Notes under the pieces: model-generated
Told to the model about the DNA's origin: nothing
Database searches by the model: none
The model's input: only the letters and a program-made list of their open reading frames with translations
Made by a program: the position numbers and the translations under genes
Source: Yoonia sp. GPGPB17
Lineage (GTDB): Bacteria > Pseudomonadota > Alphaproteobacteria > Rhodobacterales > Rhodobacteraceae
DNA length: 64,000 nucleotides
Reading direction: 5' to 3'
NCBI RefSeq assembly: GCF_037892195.1
Contig: NZ_JATACI010000002.1
Location: forward strand, 3,472,001-3,536,000
In this document: one piece after another, positions 20,041-29,505 of the stretch
Layout: every line of letters starts with the position of its first letter
Numbering within the stretch: position 1 is the first letter of the stretch

Positions 20041-20565
20041 GTGGTGATCGGTCAATGCGCGTTCTGCGGCGCTGAGGGTCTGATGGCGCGGATAGATCGG
20101 ATCTGCCCGATCATCCAGAACGGGCGCGTCCCACCCGTCCGTGGTTTCAAAGAAATGCGCCACACCTTCATCGCCATGCACCCGCAAGTAACCTTGCACG
20201 ACGACATCAACATAGCTGAGCAAAATGGGGTGACCCTCGGCCTTTGCCACATGCTCTGCCCTGACTTGATAGACAGCCGTAGGGGCAATCACGCCATCAT
20301 GTTGGATTGTTTGGCTGACGTCATGGCGCTGATAGGCGGCTTCACGTTGATCAAGTGCCGCCCAATCTGCACCGGGAACCCGGGCAACGACACCGTGCAA
20401 AGCGGTTTGTGCACAGGGGACGACAGAAAGATACGCCGCTTTACGCAGGTTTGTTCGTTGCCAAATACGCCGCCACCCGTGCAGAACAGCCGGGCGCGGA
20501 TCGTCATAGGTATGCGTCGCCAGATTGACGAGGCTCCCATAGCCAAAGAAGGCGGGATCGCTCAT
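20011..20565 (-). CDS. Gamma-glutamylcyclotransferase-like protein
   Basis: 184 residues from an ATG that overlaps the stop of the FtsX-like permease (ATGA, 20562-20565). The N-terminal FFGYGSLVN matches the YGSL substrate-binding loop of the GGCT/ChaC fold, followed by GWRRIWQRTN and LDQREAAYQRHDV. The catalytic Glu cannot be fixed with confidence. Members cleave gamma-glutamyl amino acids or glutathione to 5-oxoproline. Because of the permease frame break, this frame also runs on from permease sequence; the true N-terminus is the internal Met. Confidence 0.78.
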   Translation of the reverse strand: MSDPAFFGYGSLVNLATHTYDDPRPAVLHGWRRIWQRTNLRKAAYLSVVPCAQTALHGVVARVPGADWAALDQREAAYQRHDVSQTIQHDGVIAPTAVYQVRAEHVAKAEGHPILLSYVDVVVQGYLRVHGDEGVAHFFETTDGWDAPVLDDRADPIYPRHQTLSAAERALTDHHLSAVMQKAE

Positions 20566-23078
20566 TCGCGCGCCCGCAGTACTTGCGCCGGTTTGGCCGA
20601 AAGCGGGCGCCAGGCAAAGGCCAACCCCGCCAAAAGCGAGGCGAGCACGCCACCCCCGATGATCATCAAAGCGTTCGACCAGATGATGGTGTAGCCCGTT
20701 TCCATAATGAAAGTAGACACTGCCCAGCCGCCCAGGATGCTCGGCCCCCAAAGCAACGGTCCCGGCAGCAAAGCCAAGGATCGCGGCACGTAACGCGAAG
20801 CTTGTAATGATCCTGCTGCGTGGCGCGCCCAAGGTCTTCAGCACCGCTGCCTCAAACGTACGCGCCCTTTCACCGGCTGCGGCTGCGCCAACCAAAACCA
20901 AAAACCCCGTGACCAGCGTGATCAGCGCCCCATACCGGGTTGCGGCTGAAATCCCGCCAACCAGTTCGATCACCTGATCAATCGCATCGCGAATACGGAT
21001 CGCGGTGATGTTGGGATAGGCGGTTGCAAGATCGCGCAGGATTGCCGCCTCGGCTTCTTCCTCGGCATAGACGGTTGAAATCCAGCTATGCGGTGCGCCT
21101 GCAAGCGCTCCCTGATTCATGGCAAGGACAAATCCGATGCCGGCGTCTTCCCAGCTGACATCGCGAAAGCTGGTGACTTCGGCGGTGATATCGCGGCCAA
21201 GCACATTCACCGTCATCATGTCACCCAGTTGCAAGCCCATCTCGATGGCCTCTTCTGCGGAAAAGCTGATCTGGGGTGGGCCGTCATAGTTTTCTGGCCA
21301 CCAAGTGCCTGCTGTCACTTCTGTGCCTTTGGGCTGTGCATCCGCATAAGTGATCCCGCGGTCGCCTTGGGTAACCCAATGCCCGCCTGCGACCTCTTCT
21401 GCAGAGCGTCCATTGATTTGAGTGATGATACCACGCAGCATCGGGGCGGTATCGACACGGCTGACGGCCGTGTCCGTATCCAGCCGTTCGCGGAAGCCGT
21501 CGATCTGATCAGGCTGGATGTCCACGAAAAAGTAACTTGGTGCCACCTCTGGCAGATCGTTTGAGAAAGAGCTACGCAGATTGCCGTCGATTTGGCCAAC
21601 GGCGGCGAGGACGGTAAGCCCCAGGCCCAACGACAACACAACTGATGTTGCCTCACCACCGCGCGCGCCAATGGACCCAAAGGCAAGGCGGAGCGCGGAG
21701 CGGCCGCGTGCGGGTTTGCGAAAACGCCGTGCGACCCAGCGGATGACGATGGCTGCGACAATCAGAATGGACAGCGCCCCGGCAATGCCACCTGCCGTCC
21801 AAAGCGTTAGAAAAACGGTGCCTGAAAACCAGATGGCTGCGCCGACCAATGCGACTAACAGCGCTGCAATTGCGGCCAGATAGCGTTTGCTTGGCAGTGT
21901 CGCACTGGCTGTAAACGCATCCCGAAAAAGGGTTGCGGCGCGGATATCTTCGGTCTTGGCCAATGGCCACAGCGTAAAGACAAGTGCGGCAAGTAGGCCA
22001 TAGATAGCAGCCTCGATCAGGGGGCCGGGTAAATGGTGAAGACCGCAGGGATTGGCAAGCGTGCCTCGATCAGAGGTGCAAATACAACCGGCAGACCTGC
22101 ACCAAGAATGACGCCGATCAACACGCCTGCCAGGGTCAGCACACCGATCTGAATGAAGTAGGTCTGGAAGATGATTTTGCGTGTTGCACCCACGGTTTTG
22201 AGCGTCGCAATAACGCTTGTCTTACCAGCCAGATATGCACGAACGGCGGCGGATACGCCGACTCCGCCAACCGCAAGTCCCGACAGACCAACCAAAATCA
22301 GAAATGCGCCGATGCGATCAACAAACTGCTCGACGCCGCCAGCGCCACGACGACTGTCGCGCCAGCGCAGACCACTGTCGCGGAATTGGGCCTCCGCGCT
22401 TTGTTCCAGTGCTTGCAGGTCTGCCCCGGCGGGCAGATCAAGCCTGTATTGTGTGGAAAAAAGCGTGCCCTCAGCAATCAGACCTGATTCCGCGAGATCA
22501 TCGGTGAGTACGATGGTGCGCGGTCCGAGGCCGAAACCGCCAGCGGCATTGTCAGGATAGCGATCAAGAATGGCGCGCAGCGTGAAGGCCTGCTCGCCCA
22601 GGCGGAAGCGATCACCGGGCGAGAGGGCAAGCCTGTCAGCCAACACGCGCTCCATGACACCGCCTTTGTCCGCCAGGGCTTCTGGCAATGGCATTGGGGG
22701 ATCAAGCTGAACTTGGCCTATCAATGGGTATAGATTATCAACGGCCCGGATTTGGGTAAGGCCACGTTCTGTGTCCCCGTTTCGATCAACAACCACCATG
22801 GAGCGGAAGTCGACGGTTTCGGACACTTGATCAGAGACGGTGAGAAGCCAATCTAACTCGGCCTCGCGTGCGAAGCGATAGGTGAACTCCACTTCCGCGT
22901 CACCGCCCAAAAGAGCAGCGCCATCACGTTTCAGACCTGCTTCTATTCCCGCGCGTACGGTGCCAACGGCAGCGATCGCCGCGACACCCAATGCCAGACA
23001 GGCCAGGAATACGCGAAAGCCGCGCAACCCGCCGCGCAATTCGCGCGCGGCAAATCGGGACGCAATCGCAAGGCTCAT
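20562..23078 (-). pseudogene. FtsX-like ABC transporter permease (YbbP type) with two frame breaks
   Basis: Reading through three frames gives one ~838-residue FtsX-family permease: first part 23078-~22020 (SRFAARELRGGLRGFRVFLACLALGVAAIAAVG, then a periplasmic domain and three membrane segments), middle ~22020-~20750, and C-terminal 20745-20562 ending KPAQVLRARE. Break 1 is one missing base in a five-base run (minus strand GCCCCCTGATCGA, 20..24 of 22020-22024). Break 2 is one extra base in a run at 20745-20749. With its ATPase upstream and a divergent TesA-like gene it matches the E. coli tesA/ybbA-ybbP arrangement. Both breaks are in G/C runs, so error is likely. Confidence 0.82.
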
Positions 23079-23767
23079 TCTGCGGCCTTTGCCAGCGGCG
23101 CATCAACCCGCCCATCGCGCAGGCGCACAATGCGGTCGCAGCGATTGGCCAGTTCGGTCGCGTGGGTGACCATGATCAGCGTCGCACCATGCCGGTCACG
23201 CAGATCAAACAGCAGATCAATGATTGCCTGCCCGTTGGTTTCGTCCAGGTTGCCCGTTGGTTCGTCAGCCAACAGGATACGCGGACGCGGCGCTGACGCG
23301 CGGGCGAGGGCGACGCGTTGCTGTTCTCCACCTGACATTTGGTTAGGGTAGTGATCAATCCGATCTGCAAGACCCACCGCCTCCAGTTCGGCCTCGGCGC
23401 GTGCAAAAGCATCCTTTGCACCCGCCAGTTCCAACGGTGTTGCGACGTTTTCTAGCGCGGTCATCGTCGGGATTAAGTGGAAAGATTGGAACACCACCCC
23501 CATATTGTCCCTACGAAAGAGGGCAAGCTGGTCTTCGTTCATCGCTGTCAGATCCTGCCCCAAAGCGGTGATCTGCCCCGATGTGGCCTGTTCCAGCCCG
23601 CCCATCAACATCAGGAGCGATGATTTGCCAGACCCACTCGGCCCGACCAGCCCCAGCGTTTCCCCGCCCGTGACGTCAAGCGAGATGTCGTGCAAAATGT
23701 CCACGCGGCCTGCATTGCCGTCGAGCGATAGATTTGCGTTGGAGATGGATAAAACAGGGTCGTTCAT
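23075..23767 (-). CDS. ABC transporter ATP-binding protein (YbbA/LolD-like)
   Basis: 230 residues from the ATG at 23767. Walker A GPSGSGKSS, Q-loop region VVFQSFHLIPTMTALENV, signature MSGGEQQRVALARA, Walker B ILLADEPTGNLD and the switch His in MVTHATELA are all present. The ALENVATPLELAG pattern is typical of the MacB/LolD subfamily that drives FtsX-type permeases. It overlaps the permease start by 4 bp. The longer upstream frame to 24097 is antisense to the TesA-like gene and was not used. Confidence 0.93.
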   Translation of the reverse strand: MNDPVLSISNANLSLDGNAGRVDILHDISLDVTGGETLGLVGPSGSGKSSLLMLMGGLEQATSGQITALGQDLTAMNEDQLALFRRDNMGVVFQSFHLIPTMTALENVATPLELAGAKDAFARAEAELEAVGLADRIDHYPNQMSGGEQQRVALARASAPRPRILLADEPTGNLDETNGQAIIDLLFDLRDRHGATLIMVTHATELANRCDRIVRLRDGRVDAPLAKAAE

Positions 23768-24449
23768 CAGATTTGCCTTGGTGCGGGGGTCTGCCCTTGC
23801 ATATGGGGCCGTTTCGCGTGCTGCCAAGTTGGGGGCCGCACTTTTGCTGACAACGGTATTGGCGCATGCAGAGACCGTGACCGTTGCAGCCCTGGGAGAC
23901 AGCCTGACGGCAGGGTACGGCTTGGCGCAGGAGGATGGGTTCGTGCCGCAACTGGAGGTTTGGCTTACAGAGCAAGGTGCGGACGTCACGATCATGAACG
24001 CAGGTGTTTCGGGTGACACCACAGCGGGCGGGTTGAGTCGGGTGGCTTGGACGCTGACACCGGAGGTCGATGCGATGATCGTGACTTTGGGTGGCAATGA
24101 CTATTTGCGCGGGATTGATCCGTCTGTGAGCCGCGCCAATCTGGATGGGATACTGTCGGCAGGACAAGAGATGGGGGTTCATATGCTCTTGGTTGGCCTA
24201 TCTGTCGGGGCGAATTACGGGCTTGATTACAAGCAGGAATTCGAAGGTATGTATGTTGATCTCGCGGCCAAATACGATGTGCCGCTTTACGCTGACTTTG
24301 CGTCTGGTTTGCGCGCCGCAGCAGGCATGCAGGAAGGTATGTCAGAATTCTTGCAGGCCGACGGTATTCATCCCAATCCCGAAGGTGTTTCGGTCATTGT
24401 CGCAGCGATGGGGCCGGTTGTGCTCGATCTTGTGACAGCCGCGCAGTAG
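23745..24449 (+). CDS. Periplasmic arylesterase / acyl-CoA thioesterase I (TesA-like SGNH hydrolase)
   Basis: About 234 residues with start at 23745 (23776 or 23779 are alternatives, since 23745 has a poorly spaced ribosome site). A signal-peptide core LGAALLLTTVLAHAE is followed by the SGNH blocks: AALGDSLTAGYGL (nucleophile Ser), NAGVSGDTTAGG, VTLGGNDYLRG and the catalytic Asp-His in ADGIHPN. TesA-type enzymes hydrolyse thioesters and aryl esters in the periplasm. The gene starts inside the divergent ATPase gene by ~23 bp, so the two share a very compact promoter region. Confidence 0.88.
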   Translation: MDKTGSFIRFALVRGSALAYGAVSRAAKLGAALLLTTVLAHAETVTVAALGDSLTAGYGLAQEDGFVPQLEVWLTEQGADVTIMNAGVSGDTTAGGLSRVAWTLTPEVDAMIVTLGGNDYLRGIDPSVSRANLDGILSAGQEMGVHMLLVGLSVGANYGLDYKQEFEGMYVDLAAKYDVPLYADFASGLRAAAGMQEGMSEFLQADGIHPNPEGVSVIVAAMGPVVLDLVTAAQ

Positions 24450-24452
24450 GCG

Positions 24453-25034
24453 ATGCCGGGCCGGTTTTTCCTGACCGAAGAGGTTTGGGGAATGGCAGAT
24501 GCCCCGCGCCTGAATATTGCGCCGGGGCAAGAGGTTATCACGCGTACAAGCGATGGCATCGGGCATATGCGCTGGGGGATGATCCCTGTGGGACGCGTGA
24601 ACGCACGCGGCCGTCCGGTGATGGAAACGATCATCAATGCGCGCTCTGAAACGGTCTTTGACAAATCCGCCTTTGCTGATGTGAAACGGGCTATTGTGCC
24701 CGCAAACGGCTGGTATGAATGGACTGGTGAAAAGCGACGTAAGCAGCCGTGGCGCATCACCCGAAAGGATGGCGGATTGCTGTATTTTGCCGCCATTTCA
24801 GACGTCTGGAACGGACCAGGTGGGGTGCAGGTGTACCAAGTGGCTACAATCACCTGCGCGCCATCGGCGGATGTTCGCGACATTCATCACCGTATGGGGG
24901 TGATTCTGTCAGAAAATCAATGTGAACAGTGGCTTGATGGCAGCGAAAACGATGCCAAGCTGCTCATGGTACCTTTCCCCGATGGCGGGTTACACGTCGA
25001 GAAGGCTGACGATGTGGACTGGAACGGGGCATGA
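24453..25034 (+). CDS. SRAP (YedK/HMCES-like) protein lacking the catalytic Cys2
   Basis: 193 residues. Family residues are present: the asparagine in INARSET (about Asn62), the glutamate in PANGWYEW (about Glu89) and the histidine in DIHHRMGVIL (about His146). But the N-terminus is MPGRFF, not MCGRF. In YedK and HMCES, Met1 is removed and Cys2 forms a thiazolidine crosslink with abasic sites in single-stranded DNA. With Pro at position 2 that chemistry is impossible in the known form. The start is the only reasonable one (4 bp after the previous stop), and codon 2 is CCG, not one base from Cys. It may bind abasic DNA without crosslinking. Confidence 0.85.
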   Translation: MPGRFFLTEEVWGMADAPRLNIAPGQEVITRTSDGIGHMRWGMIPVGRVNARGRPVMETIINARSETVFDKSAFADVKRAIVPANGWYEWTGEKRRKQPWRITRKDGGLLYFAAISDVWNGPGGVQVYQVATITCAPSADVRDIHHRMGVILSENQCEQWLDGSENDAKLLMVPFPDGGLHVEKADDVDWNGA

Positions 25035-25071
25035 GGCTAGGCTGTTTCACCTAACCAAAAGGGAGAACACC

Positions 25072-25272
25072 ATGTCAGTCGCAAAGGTTACAGAGATTAT
25101 TTCGTCATCTTCAAAGTCATTTGACGACGCCGTCGAGAACGGGATCAAACGGGCGTCCAAGACGCTCAAGGGGATCACCGGTGCTTGGGTCGCGGACCAG
25201 AAAGTGACGGTAAAGGACGGCAAGGTCGACGAATACCGTGTCGTTATGAAAGTCACTTTCGTGTTGGATTAA
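25072..25272 (+). CDS. Dodecin family flavin-binding protein
   Basis: 66 residues, the exact dodecin size, with good GGGAG ribosome site. Sequence fits the family: VTEIISSSSKSFDDAVENGIKRASKTLKGITGAWV, with the Trp that stacks on flavin, then KVDEYRVVMKVTFVL. Dodecins assemble as dodecamers storing flavin. A strong terminator follows directly. Confidence 0.93.
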   Translation: MSVAKVTEIISSSSKSFDDAVENGIKRASKTLKGITGAWVADQKVTVKDGKVDEYRVVMKVTFVLD

Positions 25273-25275
25273 GTA

Positions 25276-25304
25276 AAAAGGGCGCCTGCATCAGGCGCCC
25301 TTTT
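25276..25304. terminator. Bidirectional intrinsic terminator (dodecin / csp)
   Basis: Perfect arms GGGCGCCTG (25280-25288) and CAGGCGCCC (25292-25300) with loop CAT, flanked by AAAA and TTTT, so it works as an intrinsic terminator on both strands, ending the dodecin gene and the leftward cold-shock gene. Confidence 0.93.
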
Positions 25305-25333
25305 CCAAAAATTGCTAAACCTATAGATTTGCC

Positions 25334-25543
25334 TTAGTCGGCAAGTGTCAGATTCACGGCGCTTTCACGCCCATCACGACCGGCTTCGATGTCAAAGTTG
25401 ACCTTTTGGTCGTCTTTGAGCCCGGTTAGACCCGAACGCTCGACAGCTGAGATGTGGACAAAAACGTCCTTGCTGCCACCATCGGGTGCAATAAAGCCGT
25501 ATCCTTTGGTGGTGTTGAACCATTTGACAGTGCCTGAAGCCAT
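25334..25543 (-). CDS. Cold-shock protein (CspA family), copy 1
   Basis: 69 residues: [21 protein letters not shown] with RNP1 (KGYGFI) and RNP2 (VFVHISAV) nucleic-acid-binding motifs. Ribosome site AGGAAACAAGGAC. It binds single-stranded RNA/DNA as a chaperone. It is nearly identical to the second copy 234 bp upstream, which points to recent tandem duplication. The 233-bp spacer contains no gene and is AT-rich at 25650-25730, fitting a separate promoter and long 5' leader. Confidence 0.95.
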   Translation of the reverse strand: MASGTVKWFNTTKGYGFIAPDGGSKDVFVHISAVERSGLTGLKDDQKVNFDIEAGRDGRESAVNLTLAD

Positions 25544-25776
25544 GTCCTTGTTTCCTTATGTAGTCCGCTCGCGGGAGTGCAGCGGTGCGGCTCGGTCAAA
25601 CGTGATCGAAAGACTGGGCCGGTAGGGAAACAGTGGTCGATGTAGTCAACGTTGCAGTCTCATTATCACATAAGACAGACACTTTTTCAATGAATACAGG
25701 ATCATTGGATGGAATACGTAAACAATAGAGTGTGAGCGCGCGGGGCCCGCGCGCCACGATCTTTCAACGCCCTTGA

Positions 25777-25983
25777 TTAGGCGAGTGCGAGGTTAACCGC
25801 GGATTCGCGACCGTCACGGCCAGCTTCGACGTCAAAAGTAACCTTTTGGTCGTCTTGCAGGCCTGTCAGACCGGAACGCTCAACTGCGGAAATGTGAACG
25901 AAAACGTCCTTCGTGCCGCCGTCAGGTGCGATAAAGCCGAAGCCTTTTGTTGTGTTGAACCATTTCACGGTGCCAGTAGCCAT
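25777..25983 (-). CDS. Cold-shock protein (CspA family), copy 2
   Basis: 68 residues, [21 protein letters not shown], with RNP1 KGFGFI and RNP2 VFVHISAV. It differs from copy 1 at only about ten positions. Ribosome site AAAGGAAAAACACG before the start. The 232-bp upstream gap to mtlK has no gene and probably holds a long 5' leader, as usual for csp genes. Confidence 0.95.
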   Translation of the reverse strand: MATGTVKWFNTTKGFGFIAPDGGTKDVFVHISAVERSGLTGLQDDQKVTFDVEAGRDGRESAVNLALA

Positions 25984-26215
25984 CGTGTTTTTCCTTTAGT
26001 ATCAATGCTGTCCGCGAGATTGCGACAGCTTGGCCGAGTCAGTGTCAAAATCGAGAGACTGTAGCCGGATGGGAAAACAGTGGTCGAGTTGCATAACGTC
26101 TGCACGTGGCATGTGGGGGCTAACCACAGACAAATCAAGTGAAAGTTTTGCAACGACAGCGGACAGGCGAAAAACGAATGGCTTTGAGAGCCGGAAAACC
26201 GCACCAAACCGCCAA

Positions 26216-27718
26216 TCAGTTTTTGTTGCCGATGTACTCTGCCATGGCAGCTTTTACGCCATCGCGCCAGATTAACTGCAGCCAATAATCAAAGCGCCCT
26301 GCAAAGAGCGTGTTGTGTGCAAGATCGCCATAATATTGCTCTTGTAACAGCCAAACGCGCGAGGATGATTTTGCTTGCTGTGCCGCCATCTTCAACTCAT
26401 CCCAAAAGGGGTCGTTGGCTGCGATCTCACTGCCATCTTCGCGGGTTCCCGCGCACATCCGCGCCCATACGGCCTCGACCAATGCCAACCCGGTGACCGG
26501 CGTACCTTGTTTTAGCCCGTCCATGATGGATGGGACGACAAAGCCCGGATGGCGGGATGAGCCGTCAAAGGCGACGCGTCGGGTTGTGTCCACAATACGG
26601 GGATTTGCAAAACGGTCATTGATTAGCGTGACATAGGCCGTCGGTTCCATGCCAGGTACGGCGACCAGATGCGGCAAGATCTCGTCGCGTGCCGTCTTCT
26701 GAAAAAAGGCGCGGATCAGATCATTTGCAATACACTCGGCTATTGTCGCAAGTGACAATAGCTCACCCGCGTTGGCCAAGATCTGATGCCCGCCGTTGAG
26801 AACACGGATTTTCATTGCCTCAAAGTCGTGGACATCATCCGTGATTGTCACGCCTACCTTGTCCCAATCAGGCCTGCCCGCACAAAAGCTGTCCTCGACC
26901 ACCCATTGGCGAAAGTTCTCGTGCGTGACGGGCGACGCGTCATCGACGCCTAAGCTGCGCACAAGGCCTAGCTCGTCAGGTCCCGTGGCGGGTACAATGC
27001 AATCCACCATGGAATTTGGAAAGGTGCAGTTATGGTCAATCCAGTTTGCCAGATCAGGGTCCGACAGTCGCGCGAGTGAAACCACTGTTTGACGCAGGAT
27101 TGCGCCATTCCCTTGCAGGTTGTCACAACTCATACAGGTGAACGGCCCAGTTCCGGCCTTCCGGCGCTGGTTGAGGGCGGCAATGATCGCGCCAAAAGCC
27201 GTCTTCGGTGCTTCGGGGTGCGCCGCGTCATGCTGGATATCCGCATGGTGGGCATCAAAGCCCTTTGTTGCAGGCTCGATAAAGTACCCGCCTTCTGTCA
27301 CGGTAAGTGATACAATACGAATGGCGGGGTCAGCCATTTGCGCAATCAAACGCGTGTTGTCCGCTTCAATAGGGACGAAATCAATCATCGGGCCAATGAC
27401 TTCTGCGGACGTCTGCGATGGTTTCAGTTCGATCAGTGTCGTCAGGTAATCCTGTTTGGCCAGCTTGTCGCGTTGGGTTGCATCACCCGTCCGTACACCT
27501 GCGCCGACGATCGCCCAATCCAGCGCAAGTCCCTGTTGCATCAGACGATGTAGATACCAAGCCTGATGCGCGCGATGGAAATTACCAAGCCCGATATGGA
27601 CAATGCCCGGCGTCAGTGCTGTCCGGTCATATCCGGGCACCTGTACAGACGTTGGTAAATCCCCAAGGTTCGCATTGCTTAACCGCATCGGAGTTCCGTG
27701 CTGCGCTTGATCTTTCAT
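26216..27718 (-). CDS. mtlK: Mannitol 2-dehydrogenase (polyol dehydrogenase, long-chain)
   Basis: 500 residues from the ATG at 27718, which overlaps the previous stop (TGATG); an ATG four codons earlier (27730) is equally readable. Polyol-specific long-chain dehydrogenase features are seen: IVHIGLGNFHRAHQAWYL (Rossmann), SLTVTEGGYFIEP, and the catalytic-Lys region with VEDSFCAGRP and MKIRVLNGGHQILAN. It oxidises mannitol or arabitol with NAD+ to fructose or xylulose in the cytosol. It is the last gene of the smo-type operon, matching the Rhodobacter sphaeroides smoEFGKS-mtlK order. Confidence 0.92.
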   Translation of the reverse strand: MKDQAQHGTPMRLSNANLGDLPTSVQVPGYDRTALTPGIVHIGLGNFHRAHQAWYLHRLMQQGLALDWAIVGAGVRTGDATQRDKLAKQDYLTTLIELKPSQTSAEVIGPMIDFVPIEADNTRLIAQMADPAIRIVSLTVTEGGYFIEPATKGFDAHHADIQHDAAHPEAPKTAFGAIIAALNQRRKAGTGPFTCMSCDNLQGNGAILRQTVVSLARLSDPDLANWIDHNCTFPNSMVDCIVPATGPDELGLVRSLGVDDASPVTHENFRQWVVEDSFCAGRPDWDKVGVTITDDVHDFEAMKIRVLNGGHQILANAGELLSLATIAECIANDLIRAFFQKTARDEILPHLVAVPGMEPTAYVTLINDRFANPRIVDTTRRVAFDGSSRHPGFVVPSIMDGLKQGTPVTGLALVEAVWARMCAGTREDGSEIAANDPFWDELKMAAQQAKSSSRVWLLQEQYYGDLAHNTLFAGRFDYWLQLIWRDGVKAAMAEYIGNKN

Positions 27719-28492
27719 CAGCTCATCCAATTGCCGCCATCCACATTATAGGTTTGCGCGACGATGTAATCGGCGTCTGATGAAGCGAGAAACACCGCCA
27801 TCCCAGTTAGATCATCGGCCGTTCCCATCCGGCCATAGGGCACCGCTGCGCCAACTTCCTTTTTCTTCTGACCCGGCGCTTTGCCCTCGTGTTTGGCAAA
27901 GAAGGCATCCACTCCGTCCCAGTGTTCACCATCCACGACGCCGGGGGCGATCGCGTTCACGTTGATGCCGTGTTGGATGAGGTTCAGGCCTGCAGATTGT
28001 GTCAGTGAAATGATCGCTGCTTTGCTCGCGCAATAAACTGCGACAAGGCTCTCGCCACGCCGTCCGGCTTGCGAGGCCATATTGATGATCTTCCCTTTGA
28101 CGCCACTGTCAATCATGTGATTGGCGACAGCTTGCATCGTGAAGAGAGTGCCACTGACGTTGATATCAAAGACACGGATGTAGTCTTTGCGGGTGATCTT
28201 GACGATGGGATCGGCGATGAAGATAGCTGCATTGTTAATCAGAATGTCGATCTGGCCGAAGTGTGACACTGTTTCTGCGACAGCCGGCATCAATGCTTGA
28301 TTGATCTGCCACATCAAAGTTGACAGCAAAGGCCCGATCACCGATCTCTTTTGCCGATGCGATAGCACGGTCATAGTCGATATCGGCAATGGCAACATTT
28401 GCGCCTTCGCGCGCATAACGCTGGGAAAAGGCCAACCCGATGCCCCGTGCTGCCCCTGTGATCAGGGCCGTCTTGCCGCTCAGCCGTTTCAT
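27718..28492 (-). pseudogene. smoS: Sorbitol dehydrogenase (SmoS-like SDR) with one frame break
   Basis: The reconstructed ~257-residue SDR starts [22 protein letters not shown] (NAD motif TGAARGIG), breaks at about 28284-28285, and continues AVAETVSHFGQIDILINNAAIF, then YCASKAAIISLTQ (YxxxK) to the C-terminal VAQTYNVDGGNWMS. The break is one extra base within GCCGGC on the coding strand; removing it joins SSIDA to AVAETV perfectly. It would oxidise sorbitol to fructose. Neighbours overlap at both ends, so the operon is intact and an error is likely. Confidence 0.85.
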
Positions 28493-29493
28493 CCAAGCCG
28501 CAGGCCATCAGCGCCAAAGCGGTGCAACTCATCCATGCGTGGGTTCAGGTGAATAGTGTCACCATGCTTCAGGCTCACATCGCCGATGGCGCGCACAGTG
28601 ATCGTCTCAGCCAATCCGGTATTGTGGATGTGAAAGAACGTGTCAGAACCCAAGTGCTCTGCCACGCCGACCGTACCGGTCCACATGCCGCCGTTTTCGA
28701 CCACATCAATATGTTCGGGGCGGATGCCAATCGTCGCCGCGTCATGCTTGGCGGCCTCTTCGCCAGTGATCAGGTTCATTTTCGGTGAGCCAATGAACCC
28801 GGCAACGAAGGTATTGCGCGGTGTGCGGTACAGCTCAAGCGGTGACCCCACCTGTTCAATCACGCCCGCTTGCAGCACAACAATCTTGTCGGCCATTGTC
28901 ATCGCTTCGACCTGATCGTGTGTCACATAGATCATGGTTGTAGCGAGCTTTTTGTGCAGTTCAGAAATCTCCATCCGCATGCCGACACGCAGCGCCGCGT
29001 CAAGGTTCGACAGAGGTTCGTCAAAAAGGAATGCTGAGGGCTCACGGACAATGGCTCGGCCAATGGCGACGCGTTGACGCTGACCACCAGACAATTGACC
29101 CGGGCGGCGGTCGATATAGTCGGCGAGGTTCAGCACCTCTGCGGCGGCATTCACGCGTTTGTTGATTTCGGCCTGATCCATCTTGGCCATTCGCAACGGG
29201 AAGGCGATGTTCTTGCGCACCGACATATGCGGATAGAGCGCATAGGATTGAAACACCATCGCAAGGCCGCGTTTGGCGGGCACCAGATCAGTAGCGTCCG
29301 TGCCGTCGATCTCAATATGCCCTGTGGTGATATCCTCAAGGCCCGCAATCAGACGCAGCAGTGTGGATTTACCGCAACCCGAGGGCCCGACAAAGACGGT
29401 GAATTCGCCATCCTGGATCGTCAGATCAAGAGGAGGAATGACCTGCACATCGCCAAAAGACTTGGTCACCTGTTTGAGTTGGATTTGTCCCAT
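28489..29493 (-). CDS. smoK: Polyol ABC transporter ATP-binding protein
   Basis: 334 residues, MalK/UgpC type. Walker [10 protein letters not shown], signature [14 protein letters not shown], Walker [13 protein letters not shown] and switch His in [11 protein letters not shown] are present, with a C-terminal TOBE/OB regulatory domain ([12 protein letters not shown]). It powers import of sorbitol/mannitol with the SmoF-SmoG permease. The stop overlaps smoS by 4 bp; 12 bp separate it from smoG. Confidence 0.95.
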   Translation of the reverse strand: MGQIQLKQVTKSFGDVQVIPPLDLTIQDGEFTVFVGPSGCGKSTLLRLIAGLEDITTGHIEIDGTDATDLVPAKRGLAMVFQSYALYPHMSVRKNIAFPLRMAKMDQAEINKRVNAAAEVLNLADYIDRRPGQLSGGQRQRVAIGRAIVREPSAFLFDEPLSNLDAALRVGMRMEISELHKKLATTMIYVTHDQVEAMTMADKIVVLQAGVIEQVGSPLELYRTPRNTFVAGFIGSPKMNLITGEEAAKHDAATIGIRPEHIDVVENGGMWTGTVGVAEHLGSDTFFHIHNTGLAETITVRAIGDVSLKHGDTIHLNPRMDELHRFGADGLRLG

Positions 29494-29505
29494 GTGTCAG
29501 GTTCC

